Positions 18,016 through 25,963 of a stretch of 64,000 nucleotides of DNA are shown piece after piece (within the stretch, counting starts at the first letter, position 1; the number at the start of each line of letters is the position of its first letter). Origin of the DNA: CAZLPW01 sp964561495 (lineage in GTDB: Bacteria; Fidelibacterota; Marinisomatia; Marinisomatales; UBA1611); assembly GCA_964561495.1 (NCBI GenBank), contig CAZLPW010000001.1, forward strand, positions 1 through 64,000, read 5' to 3'. Below the pieces are notes generated by a model. That model worked only from the letters and a program-made list of their open reading frames with translations, searched no databases and was not told where the DNA came from. Position numbers and translations under genes: made by a program.

Positions 18016-18981
18016 ATGATAAAAATAGAAAAATTTTCAGAATCAAAAAAACTGGAATGGGATTCTTTTGTTGATTCAAGTAATAATGGAACTATTTTTC
18101 ATCTTCGCAGATTTTTGAGTTACCATCCTAAAGGTCGGTTTGCTGATCATAGTTTATTAGCGTATAAGAAAGGAAAACTTATTGGAATAATTCCTGCCGC
18201 AATTAAGAAGATAAATGATAAAGAATTTTTTGTCTCTCATCCTGGATTATCTGTAGGATCATTTGTTGTTCAAGAAAATTTAAGTATATCGGATTCATTG
18301 TTATTAATCAAAACATTTATCAATTACGTTTATGAAGCTGGGTTTGGTGGTATCAGGGTTACTTTATTGCCAATTATTTATCAAAAAAGATTATCAAATT
18401 ATATTGAATTTTCATTTTTAAAATATGATTTCAAATATGTTAAGAGAGAGCTTTCAAGTGTTCTTTTTTTGGAAAAAAGCTTAGAACATAATCTAAAAAA
18501 GTTTCGCCCCTCCCATTTAAGAGCAGTCAAGAGTGCATTGAAAAAAAACATCGAGGTTAAAACATCAAATGATTACGATATGTTTTATGAACTCTTGGAA
18601 AAGAATCTGTTACTTAGACATAATGTATCCCCAACCCATAGCCTTGATGAATTAAAAAAATTAGTTAAACTTTTTCCAGATAGGATTTGTCTTTTTTCAG
18701 CGAATGTTAAAGATAAAATGATAGCAGGTGTTGTTAATTTTATTTTAAATAAAAACACAGTTTTAGCTTTTTATATTTGTCATGATGATAGTTATAAAGA
18801 ATATAAATCGGTAAACTTACTTTTTTATAATATTATAGATTGGGCCATTAAACAAGAATATTCAACCTATGATTTTGGTTTATTTACTATTTGTGAAATA
18901 CCTAATATGGGTTTGGGGAGGTTTAAAGAAAATTTTGGAGCAAGTGGTGTTTTCCGTGATACGATGGAAATAGTTTTTTAA
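18016..18981 (+). CDS. FemAB-like / GNAT-fold acyltransferase of the glycan cluster
   Basis: 321 residues with two GNAT-like halves. The N-terminal half has TIFHLRRFLSYHPKGRFADHSLLAYKKGKLIGIIPA; the C-terminal half has MIAGVVNFILNKNTVLAFYICHDDSY, SVNLLFYNIIDWAIKQEYSTYDFGLF and GLGRFKENFGAS. This is the pattern of the FemAB-related, BioF2-like acetyltransferase_6 proteins that sit in many surface-polysaccharide loci and are thought to transfer acyl or aminoacyl groups to sugars. It opens the glycan cluster, 5 nt before the flippase gene. Confidence 0.7.
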   Translation: MIKIEKFSESKKLEWDSFVDSSNNGTIFHLRRFLSYHPKGRFADHSLLAYKKGKLIGIIPAAIKKINDKEFFVSHPGLSVGSFVVQENLSISDSLLLIKTFINYVYEAGFGGIRVTLLPIIYQKRLSNYIEFSFLKYDFKYVKRELSSVLFLEKSLEHNLKKFRPSHLRAVKSALKKNIEVKTSNDYDMFYELLEKNLLLRHNVSPTHSLDELKKLVKLFPDRICLFSANVKDKMIAGVVNFILNKNTVLAFYICHDDSYKEYKSVNLLFYNIIDWAIKQEYSTYDFGLFTICEIPNMGLGRFKENFGASGVFRDTMEIVF

Positions 18982-18986
18982 AACAT

Positions 18987-20405
18987 ATGTCAATTAAATC
19001 TTTAGGTCGCCAATCTTTAATATATGGGATAGGTCATATTTTATCTAGGATAGTTACTTTTTTGCTCCTGCCGTTATATACACACCTATTTACACCAGAT
19101 GAATATGGAATAATCTCACTTGCCTATGCCTTTATGGGGATGACATTAATATTTTATAGATATGGGATGGATTCAGCATTATTAAAATATGCAATTGCTT
19201 TTAAAAATGAGAAACGAATTGTTTATCTATCTACAATATATATTATGCAGGTAATAACAAGTTTTATTTTTTCTATTATTATATATTTTTCTAGTTCATT
19301 TTTATCCAAATATATTTTAGCCATAGATGAACCAAAATTAGTTATGCTTTTATCTGGAATATTAGCATGTGACGCTCTTTGGAATTTATCGGTACTTCTT
19401 TTAAGAGCAGAAGAAAAACCAATCCAGTTTGTTACGTTTAATTTGATTAATGTTTTAGCAACAATGGGTTTTAATATATACTTCGTTGTTTATTTAAAGA
19501 GGGGTATTGAAGGTGTTCTGCTGGCTAACCTAATTGCATCTTTTTTACTATTAACTCTTTCTTTCCCCGTAATCTTAAAACGTTTAAGCCTTAGAAATTT
19601 ATCTCTTACTGTAGCAAAAAATATTTTAGAGTTTGGGCTTCCTTTTCTTCCTGCAGGAATTTTTACTATGTTAATGGAACTTTCAAACAGATATTTATTA
19701 GTTATGATCGATGGTTCATCTTCCGTTGGTCTTTACTCAGCTGGGCATAAAATAGGAATGCTTGGCCTAATTGTTGTTATGGGTTTTAATATGGGCTGGA
19801 CGCCTTATTTTTTAAAAAGAGGGAAAGAAAAACAGGCGAGAAGAGACTTTTCAATATCAGCAACAATTTTTCTTGGTTTTCTTGGTTTTATAATATTGAT
19901 TATTTCATTATGGGTGCATGAATTAATGCAAATAAAAATTGGGAATGCTAATTTAATTGGAGAACAGTTTTGGGGGGCTGCGGATGTAGTTTATTTTATT
20001 TTGTTAGCGTATTTCTTTTTTGGGGTTTATGTCATACAGCTCCCTGGAATATATGTTAAAAATAAAACAAAATGGATACCAGGTTTCAGGTTTATTGGTG
20101 CTTGTTCTAATATTTTATTAAATATTATTTTAATACCCAGCTATGGCGTAATTGGATCTGCTTGCGCAACGGCCATTGCATATTTCCTTATGAGTTTGGC
20201 AATATTTATTTATTCTAATAAAATTTATCCTACTAACTATAATTTAGTAGGGTGTTTTTATCCAATTGTATATGTTGGTATCGCTTTTTCTTTAGGGGAA
20301 AATATTTTAATTCGTATTTTATTAATGTTATTGTATCCTTTGATTTGGTATTCAATAATAATTAATAAAAACGAAAAATCTATTTTAAAAAGTTTCGTAA
20401 AGTGA
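18987..20405 (+). CDS. Oligosaccharide flippase (Wzx/MATE-like)
   Basis: 472 residues with about twelve to fourteen membrane helices. It starts SIKSLGRQSLIYGIGHILSR, typical of the polysaccharide biosynthesis protein family of MOP flippases, and has the DEYGIISLAYA motif after helix 1 and FLPAGIFTMLMELSNRYLL near residue 225. It should move lipid-linked sugar units across the inner membrane. Its stop overlaps the next gene's GTG start by 4 nt. Confidence 0.85.
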   Translation: MSIKSLGRQSLIYGIGHILSRIVTFLLLPLYTHLFTPDEYGIISLAYAFMGMTLIFYRYGMDSALLKYAIAFKNEKRIVYLSTIYIMQVITSFIFSIIIYFSSSFLSKYILAIDEPKLVMLLSGILACDALWNLSVLLLRAEEKPIQFVTFNLINVLATMGFNIYFVVYLKRGIEGVLLANLIASFLLLTLSFPVILKRLSLRNLSLTVAKNILEFGLPFLPAGIFTMLMELSNRYLLVMIDGSSSVGLYSAGHKIGMLGLIVVMGFNMGWTPYFLKRGKEKQARRDFSISATIFLGFLGFIILIISLWVHELMQIKIGNANLIGEQFWGAADVVYFILLAYFFFGVYVIQLPGIYVKNKTKWIPGFRFIGACSNILLNIILIPSYGVIGSACATAIAYFLMSLAIFIYSNKIYPTNYNLVGCFYPIVYVGIAFSLGENILIRILLMLLYPLIWYSIIINKNEKSILKSFVK

Positions 20406-21511
20406 TAGCTGTTGTTTCTTGTTCGCATTTTCCTGATGATGAAAGAATTTATCATCGACAAATTAAAACCTTATTACAAGGCGGTTTTAAAGTAAAATAC
20501 TATACTCGCTCATTTGCTACTAAGAATTTATCTGGGGAAGGCCTTTCCCATATTAACTTTTCGAAAACTCTATCTATATCAGAATATACAAAAATGATAT
20601 TAGAGGAGATTTTAAAAACTAATAAGGTTTTATTAATTCACATTCATGAACCAGAATTATTTTCACTTGCAATTAATGTTAAAAAATCAATTGGGGCAAA
20701 AATTATTTATGATGTACATGAGGATTTCCCTTCTGTAATTAACACTTTTTCTAAGTGGAATAAAAAGATAAGATATTTAAAAGAAAATTATTGGATTTTT
20801 AAAGAGAAATTATTTTTGAAATATGTTGATGAAATAATTATTGCAAGCTCTGCAATAGTTAATTCAAACTATGGATCTCAGGGATTCAAACCATTATTAT
20901 TAGAAAATTTTCCGTCTAAAGCTTTTATCAATAATCTTGATATAAAAAAAAAAGTAAAAAACTCTATAATCTACCATGGTAATTTGGCACCTGAGAGGGG
21001 CATTGTTGAGCTTATTAAGGCTATGCCAATCGTTATTAAAAAGATTCCTGATGCCACACTATCATTATACGGAAATTTCAGGACAAATGATTTTAAAAAC
21101 AATGTATCCAAGACAATAAATAGATTAAACATGAACAAGTGTATAACTTTGCACGCTCATATATTACATTCAAATATATGGAAGAAACTTCAGGATCATA
21201 GGATTGGTGTTATTCCCTTTAATGATAATGCTCTTACTCGCATAGGAACACCAACAAAAATTTTTGAGTTCATGGCGGCAGGTTGCCAAATAGTGTGTGC
21301 AGATTTACCACCTATGAAGCGATATGATATTAATGGGTTAAAATTTTTTCAGTCAGGTAATGTCGAGTCTTTATCAGCAGTTTTAATTAATGCAATGAAC
21401 AATATTTCAAATAATGATTTAATATATAATCAAGAAAAAGTCAAATCAGTTTATAATTGGGAATGTATTAGTCATAAACTGATTAATCTTTACAATAGGT
21501 TATTATCATAA
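20402..21511 (+). CDS. GT-B glycosyltransferase (family 4-like)
   Basis: 369 residues, GTG start overlapping the flippase stop (GTGA). The N-terminal domain has VSCSHFPDDERIYHRQIKTLL, then IYDVHEDFPSV. The C-terminal domain has the nucleotide-sugar-binding pattern YHGNLAPERGIVELIKAMPIV, ATLSLYGNF, and the E-x7-E-like element RIGTPTKIFEFMAAGCQIVCA. This is a GT4-family enzyme of surface glycan synthesis. Sugar and acceptor cannot be told. Confidence 0.85.
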   Translation: MIAVVSCSHFPDDERIYHRQIKTLLQGGFKVKYYTRSFATKNLSGEGLSHINFSKTLSISEYTKMILEEILKTNKVLLIHIHEPELFSLAINVKKSIGAKIIYDVHEDFPSVINTFSKWNKKIRYLKENYWIFKEKLFLKYVDEIIIASSAIVNSNYGSQGFKPLLLENFPSKAFINNLDIKKKVKNSIIYHGNLAPERGIVELIKAMPIVIKKIPDATLSLYGNFRTNDFKNNVSKTINRLNMNKCITLHAHILHSNIWKKLQDHRIGVIPFNDNALTRIGTPTKIFEFMAAGCQIVCADLPPMKRYDINGLKFFQSGNVESLSAVLINAMNNISNNDLIYNQEKVKSVYNWECISHKLINLYNRLLS

Positions 21512-22596
21512 AAATATTATACATATCCCCTGAAAACACAGTAGGGACACTAACTCTTTGGAAAAAAATTCATGAAAAAAATGGGCATTATTGTAGGACT
21601 GTTACTTTTTTCAAATCGCCAAAAAAATATGAAGATGATATTTGTTTAAATCTTCCATTTAACTTTACAATACCATGGATGTCAGATCTTAGAAATACAG
21701 TGTTTAAATTCTATAGGGGAAAGCGGGGTTATAAAAAAGAAAAAAATGGGTATCCACCTAAATGGTCTCCAGAAGGTGTAATTGATAAGGGATTTTTAAA
21801 TTTTAAAGATAAATTGTGGCAACCAAAGGTTCTAAGTGCAATAAAAAAATATTCATTTTATGACTTTGATGTTTTTCATTTTGAAAGTGGCACTGATTTT
21901 TTAAAAAATGAGTTTTTTGTTAAAAAGTTGAAATCATTAGGAAAAAAAATAATATGCCACTATCATGGTGAAGATTTAAGAACAAGAGGCGTGATGCCGT
22001 TTATTGATAGAAACAGTGATTTAAATATTACAAATGAATTAGATCTATTGTATAAACATCCAAATATTAAGTATTTGTTTTTACCGTTCGAGACAAAAGT
22101 TTTTTCACCAAAGCCTAAATTAAATAAAATAATTAGAATAGCACATGCACCCACAGATAGGCTATATAAAGGATCTGATGAAATTATTAAAATTTGTAAA
22201 AAACTTGAGAATGAAAAATTATTAAAATTTGATTTAATTGAAGGTGAAACTTCTGAAGAAGCTATCAAGAGAAAGCAACGGTGTGATTTGTTTATAGATC
22301 AAATCGGTGATTATGGTGGCTGGGGGTATGGAATGAATTCTGTAGAATCACTTTCTATGGGGATATGCACACTTACTGAAATTAATAGTGAATACCAAAA
22401 TTTTTTACCAGATCATCCCTTTGTTAATGTAAATAAAGAATCTTTAGAAACTGATTTGCGAAAATTGATAAAAAATAAAGATATAATAATTGATTTTGGG
22501 ATTAAGGCAAAAAAATGGGTTTATAAAAATCACGACATTTCCAAAGTATCTAAAAAATTATATGATTATTATAGTTCCATAGGGATTAATAATTGA
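21508..22596 (+). CDS. GT-B glycosyltransferase lacking a canonical start codon
   Basis: The first ATG is at 21679, but the frame is open and clearly coding back to the end of the previous gene: KILYISPENTVGTLTLWKKI, then HYCRTVTFFKSP, a normal GT-B N-terminus that would otherwise lose its first strand. No ATG, GTG or TTG exists in that stretch. The best start is ATA at 21508 (giving MKILYIS), overlapping the upstream stop as ATAA; ATT at 21502 is the alternative. The C-terminal half has IRIAHAPTDRLYKGSDEII and GWGYGMNSVESLSMGICTLTE, the donor-binding region. Length is 362 residues from ATA. A substituted base in the start codon or assembly error is an alternative. Confidence 0.65.
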   Translation: MKILYISPENTVGTLTLWKKIHEKNGHYCRTVTFFKSPKKYEDDICLNLPFNFTIPWMSDLRNTVFKFYRGKRGYKKEKNGYPPKWSPEGVIDKGFLNFKDKLWQPKVLSAIKKYSFYDFDVFHFESGTDFLKNEFFVKKLKSLGKKIICHYHGEDLRTRGVMPFIDRNSDLNITNELDLLYKHPNIKYLFLPFETKVFSPKPKLNKIIRIAHAPTDRLYKGSDEIIKICKKLENEKLLKFDLIEGETSEEAIKRKQRCDLFIDQIGDYGGWGYGMNSVESLSMGICTLTEINSEYQNFLPDHPFVNVNKESLETDLRKLIKNKDIIIDFGIKAKKWVYKNHDISKVSKKLYDYYSSIGINN

Positions 22597-23672
22597 ATCA
22601 AGAAATTTTTAATCCAAAATTTATTTATTTATCAAAAATATTAAGTAAAATTTTAAATCCAGTATATTTTTTATTTAATGTAATTAAATCTAAAAATATT
22701 TTTCATTTAAATAATAAAATAAAAACTATTCTTATCACTGAATATTATTGTATTGGTGACATTTTAATTATTCTTCCTGCAATTGAATCCTTACGAAGAT
22801 ATTTTATTAATGCAAAAATAATTTTAATTTGTTCAGTTGAAGCAGAACCTCTGGCTAAAACAATAAAAGCTTTGGATTCGGTTATCCCCTTTAATGTGCC
22901 GTGGAAAAAAACCCCTTTAAGCTTAAATAAGATTTGGAAGTCTCGAAAATTTGCCTATTCACTGCGTAATAAGAATATTGACTTGGCCATTGACTTTCGA
23001 GGAGATGTCAGAAATAATTGGTTTCTTTATCAGATAAAAAGCAAATATTCTATTGGTTATAGCTTTACAGGAGGAGACTATTTTCTTGATAAGGCGATTG
23101 AATTCCCTTACAGTCTTCACCAAAGAGACAGAGCTCTCCATCTGGTTTCTAGCATTGGAGTTAAACCACATATCAAAAGGGAAACAATAAAAATAAATCA
23201 AGACGGGTATTTAGTTTTACACCCTGGGGCGAGTGATTCTTCGCGCACATGGTCAGTGGAATTATGGCTTGAATTGGTAAAAGCCTTGTTTCAGAAATAT
23301 AAAATAGCTATTGTGGAAGTGCCTGAAACTATTGAACTAATTAATTCTTTAGGCGAGATTAATAAATCTATAAAAATATATAAAGGGACTTTAAACAAAT
23401 TTAGTACATGGTTGAAAAATCAAAGGCTATTAGTAGGCCCAGATTCAATGGCTGGCCATCTTGCGGCCCATTTAAATATTCCAGTCATATCTATCTTTGG
23501 TTCCCAGAATCCAGAATTAACAAAGCCCCATGGATCAATTGTTCGAGTTTTGAAGCCAGCTGAAAAATGTAGACATTCAAGAAATCATTGGAGATTATGT
23601 AAGCTATGTATTGATACAATAAAACCCAAAGATGTTTTTAGCGCTATAAATGAAATTTTGAAAATAAAATAA
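22593..23672 (+). CDS. Family 9 glycosyltransferase (heptosyltransferase-like)
   Basis: 359 residues, TTG start overlapping the previous stop (TTGA). It shows the ADP-heptose:LPS heptosyltransferase pattern: ILITEYYCIGDILIILPAIESLRR at the N-terminus, IDLAIDFRGDVRN, LVLHPGASDSSRTWSVELWLELVK and LLVGPDSMAGHLAAHLNIPVISIFG. It ends with a Cys/His-containing segment (CRHSRNHWRLCKLC) seen in many GT9 members. It probably adds a heptose or related sugar to a lipid-linked surface glycan and closes the cluster. Confidence 0.85.
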   Translation: MNQEIFNPKFIYLSKILSKILNPVYFLFNVIKSKNIFHLNNKIKTILITEYYCIGDILIILPAIESLRRYFINAKIILICSVEAEPLAKTIKALDSVIPFNVPWKKTPLSLNKIWKSRKFAYSLRNKNIDLAIDFRGDVRNNWFLYQIKSKYSIGYSFTGGDYFLDKAIEFPYSLHQRDRALHLVSSIGVKPHIKRETIKINQDGYLVLHPGASDSSRTWSVELWLELVKALFQKYKIAIVEVPETIELINSLGEINKSIKIYKGTLNKFSTWLKNQRLLVGPDSMAGHLAAHLNIPVISIFGSQNPELTKPHGSIVRVLKPAEKCRHSRNHWRLCKLCIDTIKPKDVFSAINEILKIK

Positions 23673-23683
23673 TAATCTTATTG

Positions 23684-23712
23684 TTGTTGGATATTTATTA
23701 GTAAATTATAAC
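23684..23712 (+). promoter_or_regulatory. Candidate promoter of the small membrane protein unit
   Basis: TTGTTG (23684-23689) and TATAAC (23707-23712) are spaced by 17 nt, about 115 nt upstream of the first small gene. The -35 box is weak and the -10 box is good. Confidence 0.4.
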
Positions 23713-23722
23713 TAATGGAAAG

Positions 23723-23819
23723 AGATTGACTCTGAATTCAACCACAGACAAAGAACAATCTATTAAAAGTAACGGGGGCGCGGTGTCCCTGTTTTCGTTA
23801 GAAACCAAACCAAGGAGGT
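23723..23819 (+). promoter_or_regulatory. Structured 5' leader of the small membrane protein unit
   Basis: The leader holds two possible stems: AGATTG (23723-23728) with CAATCT (23756-23761), and TAACG (23770-23774) with CGTTA (23796-23800), the latter enclosing a GC-rich GGG/CCC core (gggggcgcggtgtccc, 23774-23789) that stands out in this AT-rich genome. It ends in a near-perfect Shine-Dalgarno, AAGGAGGT (23812-23819), 6 nt before the ATG. I do not recognise a known riboswitch class. Confidence 0.4.
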
Positions 23820-23825
23820 ATTCGC

Positions 23826-24035
23826 ATGGCTGATGTAAACTCAACCGTTGCAAATGCAGCATCTGGAATCGTTGGCGTCATAAAGGCTTTGATAGTGCTT
23901 TTTGTATTCGTCAATATTATTTATTCTACTGGGTTTGACCCAATCGGAGGTATTGTTGAGCTAGTAAACACCTTTTTAGATGGAGGTTTTGCTGGGCTTT
24001 TGGCTCTGTTGGTATTTCTCTCGTTTTTGGGATAA
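23826..24035 (+). CDS. Small hydrophobic membrane protein (first of a pair)
   Basis: 69 residues, preceded by the strongest Shine-Dalgarno in the window. Two hydrophobic segments flank an amphipathic loop: GIVGVIKALIVLFVFVNIIY, then FDPIGGIVELVNTFLDGGFA, then GLLALLVFLSFLG. There is no signal peptidase site. The C-terminal third (FLDGGFAGLLALLVFL) matches the next gene's product (FGDAGFAGILALMILV), so the two are paralogues. I do not recognise the family. The size and the paired arrangement recall phage holin-like, toxin-like or channel-forming small proteins, but nothing proves any of these. It may be highly expressed. Confidence 0.7.
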   Translation: MADVNSTVANAASGIVGVIKALIVLFVFVNIIYSTGFDPIGGIVELVNTFLDGGFAGLLALLVFLSFLG

Positions 24036-24040
24036 TTAAC

Positions 24041-24086
24041 ATAGGAAGTAATTTGGGCTAATTTATAAAGTCCAAATTTCTCCTAT
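24041..24086 (+). repeat. Intercistronic imperfect hairpin
   Basis: ATAGGAAGTAATTTGG (24041-24056) and CCAAATTTCTCCTAT (24072-24086) pair with one or two mismatches or bulges around a 15-nt loop. It lies between the two small genes without a U-run, so it is more likely an mRNA stability or processing element than a terminator. Confidence 0.5.
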
Positions 24087-24103
24087 ACCAACAGGAGTAA
24101 ACT

Positions 24104-24319
24104 ATGCTAAACGGTATAAAAACACTCAACGAGTGGCTCGGTACTATAACAGAACTACTAAAATCATTAGTTGTTGTGGGAATTGTCGTTGGGATCCTGT
24201 TTGATGATTTCTTCGGTGTTATAGCTGGACTAGGTCGTATTATGTCTCAGTTCGGTGATGCAGGGTTCGCAGGGATTCTAGCACTGATGATTCTTGTAAT
24301 GTGGTATAGTAAAAAGTAG
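24104..24319 (+). CDS. Small hydrophobic membrane protein (second of a pair)
   Basis: 71 residues with Shine-Dalgarno aggag 7 nt before the ATG. After an amphipathic start (MLNGIKTLNEWLGTITELLK) there is a membrane segment SLVVVGIVVGILFDDFFGVI, a short GRIMSQFGDAGFAG loop and a second membrane segment GILALMILVMWY, ending in two Lys. The loop and second helix resemble those of the preceding small protein. Function unknown. The pair shares one transcript bounded by the terminator at 24337. Confidence 0.7.
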   Translation: MLNGIKTLNEWLGTITELLKSLVVVGIVVGILFDDFFGVIAGLGRIMSQFGDAGFAGILALMILVMWYSKK

Positions 24320-24336
24320 AGTCCTATTGTTTTGCC

Positions 24337-24380
24337 TAACAACGCCCTAGATAGTCCTAGGGCGTTGTTATTTATATTTT
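24337..24380 (+). terminator. Strong rho-independent terminator
   Basis: A perfect 14-bp stem, TAACAACGCCCTAG (24337-24350) with CTAGGGCGTTGTTA (24357-24370), has a 6-nt loop and is followed by a T-rich tract (tttatatttttt). It closes the small membrane protein unit and isolates it from the amidase gene. Confidence 0.9.
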
Positions 24381-24463
24381 TTAACTATTTAGTTGATATA
24401 TTATTTTGATTTATATCACTAGATAAAAATATTAAAACCCTATTATTAAATTTAATTCTTTAA

Positions 24464-25960
24464 ATGAATAGATTTATTAAAGATATATTTATTCGTGGAT
24501 TAATTATTTACCTCCTTTTTTTAAGCAATATATTTGCTTCTATACAGGTTTTTAATCGCAGTGCTGGTACTCAATCAGAAATACAAAGTCTACTTGGAAA
24601 AACTAAATTATATATTTCAACAAAAGATTTAGCAAGAGCTTTATCTTCTAGGCTTTATGAGAATAAAGATAGAAAAAAGCTTGTGTTATATATTAAAAAT
24701 AAAAGAATTAAAATTTCTGGGAATACAAGTTTTATTTTGGTTGAAGATATCCCTTATCATATGCCAGATAAGGTGGTTATTGAAAGCGACGATTTGTATT
24801 TACCAGCATCGGATTTTTTTAATATTCTAAAAGCTACTGTTTTACCAGGTTTAAACTTTGATAAAACCAAGGAATTTTTAGATATTGATATTGTAAGATT
24901 TAACATAATAGGGATGACTGTTCAGAAAAAATCTAATGGTACAATAATACGCCTGCAAACAAGAAAACCATTTTCTGAAAGAAATATTAGTTCATTTATA
25001 AATAAGCATGGTTGGTATTATATAACTGTTTCTGGGGCATTAGTCGATACCGTTTCTTTAAGAGATTCAGAAATAACAGGAGTAATTAGGAAAGTTGAAT
25101 CTGATCAAATTGGAGAGACGGCACAAATTGCATTTAAGCTTGGTTCAAAAGTAATTAGTCATGATTGGTATCAAAATCTTGATCCAAATGAAATTGTAAT
25201 TACACTTCGTACACCATTAAGTAAAAATACTGTTCGAATTGAAGATGTTAAGGAAAGGTGGAAACTTGACACTGTTATTTTAGATCCAGGGCACGGTGGA
25301 AAAGATGGTGGAACTATGAGTCGATATGGTACAAAGGAGAAAGATATAGTTTTAGATATTTCAAAAAGAATAGGGCGTCTTATTGAAACGAATACAAATA
25401 TTAAAGTCCACTATACTAGAGAAGAGGATGTGTTTATTCCACTTGAGGACAGAACAAAATTTGCAAATGATAATAATGGTAAAATATTTCTTAGTATACA
25501 TGCCAATGCGCATAATAATAGGACAATACAGGGTTTTGAGACGTACCTTTTAAGTCCTGGAAAAAGTGAAGATGCTGTGGCTCTTGCTGCACGGGAAAAC
25601 TCTGTTATACAATTTGAAGAAAAAAAAGATAGCTATAGTAATCTTTCTGGTGAAGGTTTAATCATGGCAACGATGGCGCAAAGTATGTTTATGAAAGAGA
25701 GTGAAGATTTAGCATCTATGATACAAATGGAAATGGGGAAAAGGTTAAGTACAAAAAATAGAGGAGTTAAACAAGCTGGGTTTTATGTATTAATTGGAGC
25801 ATCTATGCCTTGTGTTCTTATTGAAGTAGGCTTTTTGTCTAATCCAAAAGAAGAAAAAGCTTTAAAGAAAGCAACTCATCGCCAGAGAATTGCCCAATCA
25901 ATTTATGAAGCCATAATAAGATTTAAAAAAACACGGGAAAAATTATTAGCGGAAGAATAA
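24464..25960 (+). CDS. N-acetylmuramoyl-L-alanine amidase (AmiC-type, AMIN + amidase_3)
   Basis: 498 residues. After an N-terminal hydrophobic stretch (signal peptide or anchor, residues 7-25) there is a region with a copper-amine-oxidase-N-like/AMIN-like beta domain (about 30-250) and a C-terminal amidase_3 domain (about 265-490): TVILDPGHGGKDGGTMSRYG with the zinc His, REEDVFIPLEDRTKFAN, FLSIHANAHNNRTIQGFETY with the second zinc His, and CVLIEVGFLSNPKEE with the catalytic Glu. It should cleave the amide between MurNAc and the stem peptide during cell separation. It starts an operon with murI. Confidence 0.9.
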   Translation: MNRFIKDIFIRGLIIYLLFLSNIFASIQVFNRSAGTQSEIQSLLGKTKLYISTKDLARALSSRLYENKDRKKLVLYIKNKRIKISGNTSFILVEDIPYHMPDKVVIESDDLYLPASDFFNILKATVLPGLNFDKTKEFLDIDIVRFNIIGMTVQKKSNGTIIRLQTRKPFSERNISSFINKHGWYYITVSGALVDTVSLRDSEITGVIRKVESDQIGETAQIAFKLGSKVISHDWYQNLDPNEIVITLRTPLSKNTVRIEDVKERWKLDTVILDPGHGGKDGGTMSRYGTKEKDIVLDISKRIGRLIETNTNIKVHYTREEDVFIPLEDRTKFANDNNGKIFLSIHANAHNNRTIQGFETYLLSPGKSEDAVALAARENSVIQFEEKKDSYSNLSGEGLIMATMAQSMFMKESEDLASMIQMEMGKRLSTKNRGVKQAGFYVLIGASMPCVLIEVGFLSNPKEEKALKKATHRQRIAQSIYEAIIRFKKTREKLLAEE

Positions 25961-25963
25961 AAA

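Noticed and set aside
21679..22596. Glycosyltransferase starting at the ATG at 21679
   Set aside because: It would drop 57 clearly coding residues that complete the GT-B N-terminal strand, and it leaves a 167-nt gap in an otherwise overlapping cluster.
23723..23819. c-di-GMP or other known riboswitch in the small-protein leader
   Set aside because: No conserved core of a class I know can be matched; only two plausible stems were seen.
23826..24319. Prophage holin pair
   Set aside because: No lysin-holin context or other phage gene is present. The amidase gene that follows is a chromosomal AMIN-type enzyme behind a strong terminator.
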